A stretch of 64,000 bases of DNA from Dolomedes plantarius (lineage: Eukaryota > Arthropoda > Arachnida > Araneae > Dolomedidae), in contig OU015499.1 of the NCBI GenBank assembly GCA_907164885.2, forward strand, positions 156,197,697 to 156,261,696, in the 5' to 3' direction. Of the stretch, positions 1 to 11,813 are shown piece after piece. Position numbers and translations under genes: made by a program. The notes below the pieces were generated by a model, which was not told the origin of the DNA, made no database searches, and saw only the letters and a list, made by a program, of their open reading frames with translations. Each line of letters begins with the position of its first letter. Position 1 is the first letter of the stretch.

Positions 1-507
1 TTTACCAACATAAATTTCAAAATTATATACAAATCCATAGTATTCACATAAAATGAAAATATATCAAACGATTTTTTTCAAAGTCATCAAGACTTGTGAT
101 TTTGAATGTAAGAGTTCAAACTAGAGGATTCAATTTTCCAAAGTTATCAAAATTGCTACTGCAGTCTATATACAAATAACTCATTGCTTTCCAATACCTA
201 ATGTTACGCTGAGAGATTTGTCAAAGATTTGCTAGGTACTGCATAAAACAGTTCGGCAATTTTAGAAATAAGTTCTGGTGGGAAAAATTATGAGAAGAAA
301 TAGCAAGGTACTACTAAACTTATAACTAAAGTAGCTGCATATCCCCTTTGCAGTATTTTTCTGTAGTGATTTATTTTTTCATGCAAGTATGGTGCATTTC
401 TCTTGATATTTATTAGTGTCTTCTCCTGCTGCCTTGTTATCTGAAGTATCAGTTTCAAAGTGATTATTAAATTTACTTTCAGAACATTCTGCATTGTTTT
501 CTTCTTC
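1..507. other. AT-rich stretch, no gene seen
   Basis: No open frame here resembles a known protein. The right edge runs into the LINE remnant that starts at 508. The last exon of TM2D1 would be expected to the left of 4,442 on the minus strand but was not recognised here. Confidence 0.4.
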
Positions 508-970
508 ACAAGCACAACAGCCCCCTACAGGCCCTGGCTGCCTCAACCACGCGCTCCTTCCAGCGTCTTCTATCTGCGACGACTCCTTTCCAATTTTTAA
601 CTTTCAAAGTCTTTAGGTCTTTTTCAATGTCATTTAACCATCTAGTCGGTGGTCTACCTCTAGCTCAGGATCCCTCGGGTTTTTTAAATGCCAAGATCTT
701 AGTGGGATTATCTTCCGGGCTTCTCCAAACATGGCCAAGCCATCTTAATCTATTACTACGGATGACCTGTGTTATTTGTGATTGCCCATAAAGCCTATAC
801 AGTTCAAAATTATATCTGGTTCTCCAACGTCCCTCTTCCTGCACTGGGCCAAAGATAGCCCTGGGGATTTTTCTCTCAAACATGTCCAGTGAGCGCTGCG
901 TGTCTATGCTCAAGGTCCATGTTTCACTTGCGTAAAGTAAGACAGGTAGTATGAGTGTCTTATATGTTGA
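508..970 (-). pseudogene. LINE reverse transcriptase C-terminal remnant
   Basis: Read on the minus strand this encodes the end of a non-LTR retrotransposon reverse transcriptase. In order one sees LLYASETWTL (from about 945), FERKIPRAIFGP, then RLRWLGHVWRSPEDNPTK, then a GRPPTRWLNDIEKDLK block and a final W-x-DRRRW block. These are the hallmarks of the region behind the RT core in RTE/Jockey-type LINEs of arthropods. An in-frame TGA lies between PEGS and the GRPPTRW block, and the RT core itself is missing, so this is a 5'-truncated dead copy. Family assignment beyond 'non-LTR' is uncertain. Confidence 0.75.
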
Positions 971-1017
971 GATTTGCGGGCAGAAATGCCCAAAACTTGA
1001 CGATTAGATTAATGTGC

Positions 1018-1110
1018 AGAGTCGTTCTAGCTGGCAGTTAGAACGACTGGGCGATGTTACATTTTTGACATCGCGATGTGACGATGTATCGCGATGTTGG
1101 TAACCACGAA
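1018..1110. repeat. Short inverted repeats
   Basis: A hairpin is formed by agtcgttcta and tagaacgact around 1,020-1,048. It is followed by repeated tatcgcgatgt-type words up to about 1,100. Probably the remains of transposon ends; no element could be delimited. Confidence 0.4.
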
Positions 1111-1345
1111 CGTAGCCAGCACGTGGCAGCGTGCCTCCCTAAAAAAAGCAACATAGACTCATACATAAAAATGAGACCAGGCTGTTGTCCTGACTAAACT
1201 AATTAAACATTTAAATATCTTTTATTTTGAGCCAAGAATATCTGCATTTCTACATTTTTTGGAAGTAATGCAGCTCTCTGTCTTGTAATAACACTCCGTG
1301 CTGAATACTCTAAAAAGAAGTACGACTAAAGAATCTAACAGTAAA

Positions 1346-1404
1346 CACACGACGCAACTGGTTACAAACCCGTCGGACGGGTTTGTAACCAGTTGCGTCG
1401 TGTG
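1346..1404. repeat. Perfect 59-bp palindrome
   Basis: Two 29-nt arms (1,346-1,374 and 1,376-1,404) are exact reverse complements around a single G at 1,375. The arm begins cacacgacgcaactgg. No coding sequence or target duplication is visible around it. Confidence 0.9.
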
Positions 1405-1504
1405 CGTGGCTCCATTCAATTACATAGGTTGCGACTCATCACGGACTGGTTTGTGATTTGAGTCAGTTATCAGTTTCTTTTGAGTTGCTCCGTGTGCAGA
1501 CGGC

Positions 1505-1580
1505 CTAACTCCAACCCTTCTGGTGCTATTAGAAACCAGAGCTGACCTCCTATATGGACCTGGTCTGGATCTTCTGGATG
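1505..1580 (+). repeat. 3' fragment of a SINE
   Basis: The stretch 'aacccttctggtgctatta ... gacctggtctggat' matches the 3' half of the tRNA-derived SINE at 51,505-51,835 in the same orientation. The tRNA-like head is missing. Confidence 0.55.
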
Positions 1581-1662
1581 GGGGGGGGGGAATTAAGAAC
1601 ATCAAAAACAACAAAAATACTGTTTTTTCCAATGGAAGTGTCTTCATTACTATTATCTAAAT

Positions 1663-1995
1663 CAGGGGTCAACAAACTACGGCCCATGGGATGATGTTTT
1701 TTTTTAGATGAAAAATAAATCAAATTATGTGCTATTATGCAACAGAAGATAGTTGAGTTGAAAAGTTATGAATAATGACCGCAAGCGGTGCTACTGTCGT
1801 ATTCTCTCGTTTGTTGATGATATGTTAAAAATGATGTTTAAAGAAAAGGATCTAACCCAATTTTATAAATATCTTTCAGAAGATAAATACGTTCAATTAA
1901 AATCATATGCACAGGGATTTATATCTGTATTTGGGAGTACTTACCAATGCGAAAAGACATTTTCGAAAATGAAGTATGAAAAATCGCTATGGTAA
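1663..1995 (+). pseudogene. hAT transposase remnant
   Basis: The left boundary caggggtcaacaaactac (1,663) looks like the terminal inverted repeat of Charlie/MER5-type hAT elements. Some 100 bp later an open frame (1,768-1,995) ends with ISVFGSTYQCEKTFSKMK, which resembles the C-terminal dimerisation segment of ZBED/GTF2IRD2-like hAT transposases (typically FGSTY-CE-FS-MK). The DDE catalytic part is absent and the frame ends soon after the motif, so this is an internally deleted, inactive copy. The right end was not found. Confidence 0.65.
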
Positions 1996-2126
1996 TCGCT
2001 ATGAGTATGATTATAGACTCCAAAGAGCCAATGTTATAGTAGATACCTCTTTTGGGCGGCCATCCCTCCAAAGTCACTTTTTCTTCGGTACCATGAGTGG
2101 CTACCATAGAGAAGATTCACTATATA

Positions 2127-2847
2127 CGAGGGTTGGGGCATAAGTCATGGCAACTATTTTTTTCTTGTAGATATGTGAACGGATCACAAACGTATATGTG
2201 TCGTGTGGAAGTTCTGCAGGCATAGTGTGTATGCAGAACAACAGATGGCTCTGTGATAGCTGGTAGTAGCGCAGCGAGGGCTCTGAAATCAGTCAGTTGG
2301 TGAGGGTCGTGCGAGATGGAAGTAACCCGTGTTGAGCAGCGCGCTTACATCAAAATAGCCGTTCTCCGAGGGAGAAATGCGATGGAATGTCACAGTGAAT
2401 TAGTAGAAGCCCTTGGGAATAATGCCTTACCATATCGTACAGTAGCACGGTGGGTAGGAAAGTTTCAGCAAGGACGCGTGTCAACCAGTGATGAGCAACG
2501 TTCGGGACGACCGGTGAGTGTGCGGACCGACTTGGCACGTGCCGTCATCGAGCAGCTCATGAATGAAGACAGACGATGGACGTTACTGGAGTTAAAGAGG
2601 GCCCAGGTTTGTCCATGTTTGTCATGTCAACTTTATGTGTACTGTGTTATCATTCTTTTGCACGGTGAAGGCCTTATTGCCCTGTATACTACCGTAATAA
2701 ATTAGTGTGTTATGATATTTCAGTGCTATTCATTGTCCCCACATGTAGTTAACACCTTGTCCTTTCGTCTGTATATGTCACATTTTCCAACCGGACTGGT
2801 ATCTTCAAGAAAAAAAATAGTTGTCATGACTTTTGCCCCAACCCTCG
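2127..2847 (+). mobile_element. Mariner element, internally deleted
   Basis: The terminal inverted repeats are cgagggttggggcataagtc at 2,127 and its imperfect reverse complement ending at 2,847, about 37 bp each. TA dinucleotides flank both sides (2,125-2,126 and 2,848-2,849), as expected for mariner. At 721 bp it is clearly shorter than an autonomous mariner, because the catalytic domain is missing. Confidence 0.85.
2316..2606 (+). pseudogene. Mariner transposase, DNA-binding part only
   Basis: The open frame starts at ATG 2,316 and encodes the N-terminal paired helix-turn-helix region of a mariner transposase: a first helix block, then LPYRTVARWVGKFQQGR, then DEQRSGRPVSVRTD (the GRP linker), then EDRRWTLLELK. 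After about codon 97 the frame loses family similarity and stops at 2,705. No D,D34D catalytic triad is encoded anywhere in the element. It therefore cannot mobilise itself, although a truncated DNA-binding peptide is conceivable if it were transcribed. Confidence 0.75.
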
Positions 2848-3409
2848 TATATGTAATGCACCGAGAGAAGGCCGATGTGTCAAAAGGTCAACTCTGTGAC
2901 CCAGATTCCTGCACTTATATGCCGTTGGCTGATGAAAACTCATCTGCTGGTCCTAGGGTTTGGGAGTTTCAAAACAAGTATTCTTTTAGATCTCGGTTGA
3001 TGACATGCTTTTAGCTGACCATTCCAGCCCTCGGACACACAAAACTACACCATTCTTAGAATGAAGGTTTTTATTCCCTAAACGTTACATGTTAACTGGA
3101 CAGCGACAACTCAAAAAATCACACCTCTACTTGGCTGCACGCCTATTTATAACTTTATAGAAGTCTTGTCTCGTGATCAAAATCTCCAGCAATTATTGGA
3201 TGCCCAGGGATCTGGGCTCGGACTCCACGAGAAGATGTGTCATCTAAGCGCCAAAAGATTGGGGAACAATACAGGGATTGTGTAGAAAATGCCTTATTAA
3301 GTTTGATTTCTTTGTTCTCGAAACTTACTATGCAACTGATTTTCATCACGATACACAAGTATATTGAATGAATTTTGGAATTTTAAAAAGGTTTTTTGGG
3401 TTTTATATG

Positions 3410-3410
<1 letters not shown>

Positions 3411-3482
<72 letters not shown>
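3411..3482. repeat. (TA)n microsatellite
   Basis: Almost pure TA repeat; the Y/I-rich open frames over it are artefacts of the repeat. Confidence 0.95.
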
Positions 3483-3492
3483 CATACACACA

Positions 3493-3577
3493 CAGTAAAA
3501 CTTCTCTGGCTGGCCACCCCTCGAAATTGCCACTTTCTTTCAGAACCATTACTGACTGCCTCAGAGAAATTTCACTT
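3493..3577. mobile_element. Short MITE
   Basis: Ends cagtaaaacttctctg and cagagaaatttcactt are imperfect inverted repeats, set in a TA-rich target. Its inner words (ctggccacccctc, gaaccattactg) recur at 35,503-35,658, and the right half recurs near 2,060-2,120, so this is a small family of Tc1/mariner-type MITEs. Confidence 0.6.
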
Positions 3578-4441
3578 TATATATATATATATATCTCTGT
3601 ACTAGAGATAAAAGGTACTAAGTCACAATGATTGAATTTTATAGAAGAATTAATTTAAAATCCACTTAATGCCCTTTACTTTGATACAACGATTGGACAT
3701 GGTGATGTTTCTAACTGGCATAGTTGCTTTTCTATAAGCACACAAGTTAGAGCTTTGCACCACTAAAATGAGCTCAAAGATTATGTACGAAAAACGTCAA
3801 ACATTCTACTTGTAAAAAATGACCTTGGTGCGTTTTACATCTGGCACAGTTTTATATATATATGTAATATTTTAAATATTATGCCCTCCATTCTAGTATT
3901 TAAACTCCCTTTCCTAAATCCGATCCCCAGTAATATTAATTTATCGCTTTAAAACCCTTAGCCACAGAACTTCTCATGAATCACATGCCTTTGCATTTCT
4001 ACATGTGTCTCTGGAGTGAGGAGTGGGTTAGCACTGCGAGTCCCAAAATCTGCTGACCCTACAAATAATAGTCCCATGTCTACCTCGCCCTTGTGTTTAA
4101 TGTTGAAAGGTGATATTACGTCTGAGCCATTCTTCTGAAAGGACGGATGTACTTTTGACGCTCCTGTTTCCAAATTTAATTTTTATTCCTTCCATGCTGA
4201 GTCTAGCTCCAGCCATGTAAATATGAGCTAGTTTTCCCTTTCAGGTTATAATTCAAGGATGCGATTTAATGGGTATATTACACACACACATATATATTTA
4301 TATATATATATATATACAACTTCCTGGAGACTCAATTTACCTTGTTAGAATATTTTTAGGAATTGCAGGAATGTTTTTCAACTGTGTATCATGCAAATAT
4401 TTTCGTATTTTTTAAAAATCTAAAAAATGACGTAGTCTTAC
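3578..4441. other. No gene recognised; weak repeat-derived open frame
   Basis: A minus-strand open frame at 3,958-4,173 has protein-like composition but belongs to no family I can name and has no start or splice context. It may be retrotransposon debris. A short CA/TA microsatellite lies at 4,283-4,317. Confidence 0.4.
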
Positions 4442-4533
4442 CAATAGCAGGATACCCCAAATAAAATCTGTCAATACCAAACATCCCTAAGAAGAGGGAG
4501 AGCAGCAAAGCAGTTTCAAATGAATACCCTCTC
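4442..4533 (-). CDS. TM2D1: TM2D1 exon c (TM2 helix 1)
   Basis: The acceptor is tttatag and the donor is G|GTAAGA. It encodes RGYSFETALLLSLFLG and GIDRFYLGYPAI, the diagnostic first helix and DRF loop. It ends in phase 1, and the following exon was not found down to position 1. Confidence 0.88.
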
Positions 4534-6740
4534 CTATAAATACAATATAAAGAATAATAGATGTCAGTATTATAAAAGCATATCTATGAATAATATTTAC
4601 TAATATATATTTTCACTTCCTGCTTTTTAAATGTAACTCATAAAGTCTAAAATCGGATGATATGGTTACTTACAATTAATAATTTCCAACTGGTATTAGG
4701 TATTAAAATTTGTTTTACAAAAGGTACAAGAAAGTATGTGTGTTTTGACAAGTATAAAGATTGTTCTCATCTTAAGTTAACAAAATAAATTAACAATGCA
4801 CTTGATATATTTATCACTCTCAGTGTAATTACCAACTTAAAAGAATTAAATGATAGTAACAGTGTTTTCTAATTGATCTCGTCATTCCTTTTTCAAAAAT
4901 CATGGGGATTTTTTAATAGCCTATATACTTATTTGTTTAACTATTTTATAAATTACAGTTAATGAGATAACAAGTATAATCTTTCTGTCAGCCTTAAGTA
5001 TAAAAAAAAAAAAAGCTTTGACTCAAGAAATGAGCTATTCTCTAAGTACTTGATGAACAAAGTTTATACATATTTTGGCCAATATAATTTTTAACACCCC
5101 CCCCCCCCCTTCAAAAAAAAAATTCTCTTATACAGATAGTTCTTTAACATTATGCAGCTGCAGTTGCAAAATTATTATTAGTAGTAGAGTTTGAAATATT
5201 TTGTTTAAAGTGTCAGAATGAAATTTTTTTGGTGCTACGGTTTTGTTTTAATATAAAAGTTTATCATATTTTACTAATAATTTTTGTCATGAACAGAACT
5301 TATTACAGAATTTTTTACAGTTCAAAAAGGATTTACATTTAATTCATAAAGATCCTAATTGATCAAACGAGAATATAACTTTTATTTTCAAATTAACTGT
5401 TAAAGAAATATCTTGTCCTATAAGTTAGATTAACTTATAGGACATATATAGATAATATTTTGAAAATAATAATCCATATTTTTTATATTATTAATATTAT
5501 GCATCTTCACAACAGGTTTTGCAGGCCTGATTTAGAATAGTATATTTTTTATAGAGCCTTAACAAAATCAATTCAGAAATGTTGATATAACAAATGAACT
5601 GATCAACAATGTAATAATTTTTCTAAAGGTTTTTATAGTTTGCATTTAATAATTACTTACGTAAATTGACATTCAATATCCTTTTCAAATGTTGTTTCAT
5701 TTATTCCAGTTCCAGGTTTACAATTTAAACCTTCTCCAACCACACATAGAACTGAAAAATGAGAAATGTATTACCTCAAGAGTTACATAACTGAAATCAG
5801 TAGTTTTTACAAATTATAGGATTTTTTTTAACTCAAAGTAATAAAAAAAATTAATTCATACCTGGAAACAAAATAATTACTAAATTCAATGAAAATCATT
5901 GACAGTCAAAGTTTTTGAACAAAACAAATATAATGAATAATTTCTATTTAGCTATGTTAACTTATCAATGACTTTTTTAAGTTCTGTAAAGTCTGTATGA
6001 AGTTATACTCTTGAATTTGATATATCAATAACATTTTATCCTAATTTTTTAACCAGAATAAAACTCAAGTTATTTTTATGATTTATAAATATATCTCTAA
6101 CAGCTTAAACATGAGGCCAAAGCAACAATAAAGTTATTTTCATGCCTTTATAATAGAACACTTTATAACAGAAATTATAAGAGATATATAAAGATAGAGA
6201 TTACTTATGATCACTTGCAATCTTGTTATTTGGAATAAATATTTCATGAAGTTTTAGATAAAAGATACACTCTGATTTTGTATTATATCCATTTCTCATT
6301 ACTGGTGTTATTTTCTTATCATTTATCAGCAGTGGCACACCCAGGGGGGGGGCAAGGGGCCCTTCCCCCCTCCCCACCCCCAAAGAAATAGAAATTGCAT
6401 TATAAATAATTTTATCCGTTCATCTCGCCCCCCCCCCCCCCATGCATTATAAATATTTTTATCCATTCATCTCGCTCACCCCCCCTCAGAAAAAATCCTG
6501 GGTGTGCCACTGTTTATCAGAAAACCCAAAACTTATTACGTATTATGTATAAATATATATACTAAGAAACATATTTTCAAACAAAGAATATACAAATATG
6601 AATTCAAAAATCCAGTAAGGTTTGCTTGAATTTTAATAAAATAAATATATAAATTGAGGATACCTTTAGCAGTATTATTTTCTACACATGTTATGGGCTG
6701 TTGAGTCTTAGGATCAATATCAGGAAATAAACAAAGATAT
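4442..6740 (-). CDS. TM2D1: TM2 domain-containing protein 1 (partial, 3 exons)
   Basis: Three minus-strand exons join in frame: 6,740-6,664, 5,751-5,661 and 4,533-4,442. The first carries the cysteine segment YLCLFPDIDPKTQQPITC. The second carries VVGEGLNCKPG and ends at a conserved cysteine. The third is the TM2 domain: a first membrane helix (TALLLSLFLGMFG), the DRF motif in GIDRFYLGYP, and the start of the loop. The order, spacing and IDP-TQ-P block match TM2D1 rather than TM2D2 or TM2D3. The family (Drosophila biscotti) are two-pass membrane proteins linked to Notch signalling. About 87 residues are seen of some 200. The signal-peptide exon (right) and the exon with the second helix (left) were not located. 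Phases are 2, 1, 2, 1 and all six splice sites fit GT-AG. A hAT MITE sits in the intron next to the first exon. Confidence 0.85.
5414..5444. repeat. Perfect 14-bp inverted repeat
   Basis: tgtcctataagtta and its exact reverse complement are separated by gat, inside a TM2D1 intron. It may be a MITE relic or a chance hairpin. Confidence 0.7.
5661..5751 (-). CDS. TM2D1: TM2D1 exon b
   Basis: The acceptor is tttttcag and the donor is AC|GTAAGT. It encodes VLCVVGEGLNCKPG and a segment ending ECQF, the membrane-proximal cysteine region. Codons split at both ends agree with the neighbouring exons. Confidence 0.85.
6330..6512. mobile_element. hAT-type MITE with 8-bp target duplication
   Basis: The ends cagtggcacacccagg and cctgggtgtgccactg are inverted repeats. 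Both flanks carry tttatcag (6,322-6,329 and 6,513-6,520), a perfect 8-bp duplication as made by hAT transposases. The inside is G- and C-homopolymer rich. A second copy lies at 21,738-21,915. Confidence 0.9.
6664..6740 (-). CDS. TM2D1: TM2D1 exon a
   Basis: The acceptor is tttccaag and the donor is G|GTATCC on the minus strand. It encodes the cysteine-containing ectodomain segment with IDPKTQQP. It starts in phase 2, so one more coding exon must lie upstream on the minus strand. Confidence 0.8.
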
Positions 6741-9700
6741 CTTGGAAAGTTAATGAAATTAACCAAATATTAATTTGAAACAATATACAGTTTTATCATA
6801 ATTTTTTTAATTCAAATATATTACTAAAATTCTAAGTTAAATAAATCATAACCTTTTAAATTTAATTATATTTAACATTTCAATTTTTTCTTTTTACTTA
6901 TATATTTGACAGTCTACTTTAAAATAATCACTACAGGTATATAATTATATTTTCTGAATATATAACTTTATAGGTCTTCCACCATAAATTTAAACTTAGA
7001 TTTTAATAGTAAAAGAAATTGAAAATGAAATTTAAATTTTACAGTTTTAACATTTTCTGTTTTCCTTGTTTGTCCTAACTGGTTAGTAAGGTTATGGAGC
7101 TGAACAGTCATCTTTTACAAGACAAGGGTGTAACAGACCATAACATTCAGCTACAAACATATACATCTCCAGTGTATCAGGTAGCCTTGAACCTAGTAGC
7201 ATGAAGATCACAAACATTTTGACAACTTTATGCACACTCAATTTTGTTCCACAATTTGGGATCGATGACTGTTCTTTTGTAAGTACGCTGGATGACTGTA
7301 TTTTGTCAGTCACCAGTAAAAATTAAGAGAAATTCAGCAACTGAAATTCCTGTCCCTCCAGCATACCCAACAATTATACCTTGACAAGATTGTTCAGCCC
7401 ATAACAAGTGTGAAAACTAGGTCCAAGGCCACCTGGTACAGAAGAGATGTACATTTTTGTAATTGGCTCCATCCAGCAGGACATGCTCTATTGCATTTTG
7501 TAAAAACCTTCCATTTAAAGCTGATTTTGAACAGCTGCAAATACCTATGCCAGAGGCAGAATTGAAACCTGCACATTCCGGGACCAAATACCAGTGACTT
7601 AGTCGTTCAGCCATCATCTACCAACTACTAATTGAAAAGTAACCAAAATTCCTAACATTCAGAATACTGTAAACATAGATTTTCACCATACTTTTCCAGT
7701 ACCAACATTATCTACAAGCACAAAATATAAATAAAACTAATTTGAAAAACAGACACACAAAAAAAAAATGAACCTCCACTGTAAAATTTTATGATTTTTA
7801 TATTTTTGAAAGGGCTGCTTTGAATCTTGTTATTTGATTTTTATGTTACTTGCAGTTTTCATCAGATAACAGATTAATTTTAAGATAACTTATTATATAC
7901 ACATATACAATATATTTTACAATATATTTTTACAGCAAATACAATAGCAATATTAATATATTTTGCTGTCATATATTGCTAAATTTTTACCATGCAAATA
8001 AATATTTTAACAAATGTTTACATAATTAAAGTGACATTGGTAAAACAAGATGAATATAAATTTCCACAAAAACATTTTGTAATCTGCTTTTTAAATCTGA
8101 TATCTACAGTATCTTGATGTAAGGCCCCCAGTAATTTATCAATATACTATCCTCTATTTATCCCATTTTATTTCCCCATCATTGGTATATCTGAAAAAGA
8201 ACTAATTTCATGCTCATCTGAAGAATGTGTTGAAAAACTGTGCAAAATAAATCAAAGGTGAAAGGTTTCAATGATTTTTTTCACAGTCTTTGATCATATA
8301 ATTATAGCCAACAAACATCAAGGCCTTTTTTTTTTTTTGGGGGGGGGGGGGATCTTTTGCAACTTTTATGAGATTCTTTTCATGGGAGTTTAGGAACTTG
8401 GCAAAATTGGCTTTCTAAACACCATCAGGTCTGAAGTCTAATAAAATTCAAGAAATTGATTTTACATTTCTAATCTTACTATGATTATATCATGGTAGAG
8501 TGGAATAAAATAACTAATTACTTCATTTTAATATTAGAACCATGATATAACATTCAATTTGTATTTGCAAATGACTTCACTATATTTATCAATTGATAAA
8601 ACAAACTTTTTTTTGTTTAAAAAAAATCATTAATTTAATCATCCTGACATTAATATTTGTCAAGCTTTAAAAACATTACATTTCAATCAAAAGAAAACCT
8701 ATTTGATTAAAATAAAATAATGCATTGTCATGATGAACATAGAATCAGCAAGTTGTCAAATACTGACTCCTCCAGTATCATTACCAACAAGAACTTTTAA
8801 CATCAAAATAGGTTCCTTGAGTAGGAAAGTATATTTTGCAGTGATATTTTTCTTGGGAAATATAAAAGTTCCAATTTTAAGACCACAAGTATTACAGCAC
8901 AGAAACTCAACCATGAAAAATTCTTTAAAGGGAAGTTATTTCTAAAATCAAAATGCTTAAAACTATGTATGTCTCGGCAAAATTTCAGAGTAAATATAAG
9001 TACTGAAAATTATGTCTCTCTTTTAAAACCAGCATATCTGTTTCTATAAATTGAAATTTTATATTATTGAACTTTTGCACCACAACTAATAGTCTCAAAA
9101 TTAAAACTTTATTCTCATTACTTATTTCTACGAATAATATATTTTGCATGGACTACAACAAGCTACAGTTTAGCAGATCCAAATAGAGGGACTGTTTATC
9201 TTTCAAAATTGAAAATAATAACCTTATTCCTGAAATGTGAATTTTAGAGTTATTTAAGATTAATATTCATAGATTGTTCTGATACTATTATTAATGCATA
9301 AAGTGATTGTTTATAAATGGAATTAGTTCTTTTTATTTAAATATTGCCTTACATCCTTTATTCTCTAATCACTTATAACTTCCATTTTTTTTAAGATCTT
9401 TAATCTGTAGATTTTGGTAACTTTCATAATTTTTTTAACTTTAACTTATTTTCATAACAGTGCAATGCAAGGGATTTTTTTCTTGATCACTGTTTAAGCA
9501 AATTACATTTATCATAAATTTATGATATGATTGGATTATTCCTAATCTGGCTGACACATCATAACTATACAATATAATAATTCGGTAATAAATGTTTCAA
9601 CTTTAACAACCCTCTCTATACTACAATTTTATTCATTCATTTTACCCCATATAAGAGGGGAATGATTATAAATTGGACTGTTTTTTTTTCTTTTCAAGGG

Positions 9701-10845
9701 GATCAGGGATCAGCACACTGATCTTACAAGCTGAATGTTATAGTTTTCCCTGCACAGATAAAAGTTACCAAATTTGGTGTTAAGAGGTAAACTTTTGCCA
9801 AAATTTCCCCTTAACTGGTAAGAGAATAATACAATAGCTACATTGTTGTATATAACCCTTTTTTCCGAAATTTTTGCTCTAAATATACAGTTACTAAACC
9901 CTAGTATAAAATTCATACTGTTTAATAAATTCCTCTGACAATAAGGAGAATTTTTGATAAATAAGAGAGCTAAGTTTACAGCAATGAACAAATTGTTTCC
10001 AATTTAACATGCTAACATGCACATCCCCAACCATGCTGCCAATACAAAATGATATGCATGTGCTATGATGTTAAGTTGAAAACAGATTCATAACAGTAAG
10101 TGGTATGCATACTTTTACCACTATTTTTTGACACCAAAAGCTATCTTTTTATTATTGTGAGAAGCTGGCACCATTTTCCGCACTTTTGGACTGTATCACC
10201 CAGCCAAGTCATCATGTAACATTCATATACTAGACCAGGATAGTGTCTGGTATTGTTAAACAGGAGTTTAATGCATCCCCTAGTTTTCCTGCATCCAATA
10301 GTGACACATATTTAGCACACTTAATATTATATTCCGAATTAAATCCGAATTTTTGAAACACAAGGTACATTAAAGTAGAGTGCAAAAAATTATTTTATAT
10401 TGCTATTTACAATAAATTTTATTAAATTTCATAAAAAAGGATACTGCCCCATCAACAAATTTTGACACAGTTCACTTCAATAAACGCATGACTACTGAGT
10501 AAATAAGGGATGATCCAAAACAAATAAGCACAAAAACGCTGAACATGGTTCCCAATTTTCTAATAATATTTGCGAAATTTTCGCACTTGGTTCAATTTAC
10601 TACATCTGTACCAAAAAAAATCGGCCTTCAGCAATGCTCTTGTATTCACTATCTTTAATAAAGCAATGCTTATACAGAATTTGAAGACATGACTTCATAA
10701 TAAAATCACAATCAGATTAATGTTTATGTTTCTTATATATTTGTTTACCCATTAAATTGTTACTGAACTTGAGGTTCGATATATTACTGTAATCGACTGA
10801 CATTTCTACCAGTTTTGGGAAAGTCACTCGTCAAGCATTGAGAAT
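6741..10845. other. Probable TM2D1 5' intron, mostly featureless
   Basis: AT-rich DNA between the first recognised TM2D1 exon and the promoter candidate near 10,850. A SINE lies at 7,330-7,625. Open frames at 7,092-7,313, 8,730-8,945 and 9,710-9,991 match no family I know and lack coherent splice context. The missing TM2D1 first exon is expected here. Confidence 0.4.
7330..7625 (-). repeat. tRNA-derived SINE, minus strand
   Basis: On the minus strand the element begins near 7,620 with tggctgaacgactaagtca (A-box-like). About 45 bp later comes caggtttcaattctgcc (B-box-like). The tail end is approximate. Confidence 0.5.
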
Positions 10846-10990
10846 ACCTAATGCGCATGCGCCGGTTCTTACAATTCTTCAACAAGATTTTTGTGCATGC
10901 GATAAGGCGGAGCATCGTAACAGCACTGGCTACGTCACTTTTCGTCTGCTATAGATCATTTGATTATTGAAAGGCAGAAAGCAAAAACCG
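10846..10990. promoter_or_regulatory. Possible promoter region (NRF-1-like and CRE-like sites)
   Basis: A GC-richer island in AT-rich DNA. It contains tgcgcatgcgcc at 10,852, close to the NRF-1 palindrome, and tacgtcac at 10,931, close to a CREB/ATF site. It lies upstream of TM2D1 on its strand, so it could be that gene's promoter. No transcript evidence exists here. Confidence 0.35.
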
Positions 10991-11629
10991 TTCGTATGCG
11001 TTTGCATGTGTTTTTGGACGATACCTTTATTTTGAGTTAAATAATTTAAGTTTATTTAAATTCCTCATATCAACTGTATGTAACAGATATTTTAACTCTT
11101 TTTTTTTTCAATGTATCGTAAGGATTAAGAGAATATAATCACTTATCTCATCGTTCATTGGAAATTTTGTCATCGGAGTACATCTTTTTTTGACAGAGTA
11201 TTGTTCAAGCGAATATTTGCGCTGGCATTTTGAAAACAAACTCATTTGTCACAGATGTTCAAGGTTTTTTCCCTCAATTATTTTCATGGTCAATATTATG
11301 CATCTTTTTACTGATTTTGCGTCCGTATAAATGATACGTGCGGTTAAAGTATTGTGAGGACTGTAGTATTGTTTACTAAAACTTAGCATCTAAACATTTT
11401 CTGATGTACTTATTCAAATCTTTTAACCTTCTGATATATTGTAATAAATAAATTGTAGTTGACTTTTGTATATAAATATAAGGTGTTTCTTCAAGCCGTG
11501 GGTAATATGTAAAAGGAGATGTGTAACTGTACAAATTTATTACAGACAGAAATTGATACAGAATTCTTTAAGTAATACTAATACATATACCTAGCTATGG
11601 TCGAATTGAAACTTAAAGTAACTACCCTA

Positions 11630-11813
11630 GGGCCTGTTCACATAGGAGTCCGTTGCGTGCGTTAAGGAAAAGATGACGTTGAGGCGAAAATAAACCAATC
11701 ATATACCTCCAAACGATTAGCAATGAAATTTTTAACGCCTATGATTGGTTTATTTTCGTCTCAACGTCATCTTTTCCTAACGCAAGGCAACGGACTCCTA
11801 TGTGAACAGACCC
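11630..11813. mobile_element. Foldback MITE, copy 1 (Harbinger-like)
   Basis: Begins gggcctgttcacatagg and ends with its near-exact inverse. The inverted repeats are about 75 bp each around a core of about 35 bp containing aaacgattagc. The flanks are cta and tta, an imperfect 3-bp duplication. Confidence 0.8.

Noticed and set aside
3297..3631. Y/I-rich open frames
   Set aside because: Produced by the TA microsatellite.
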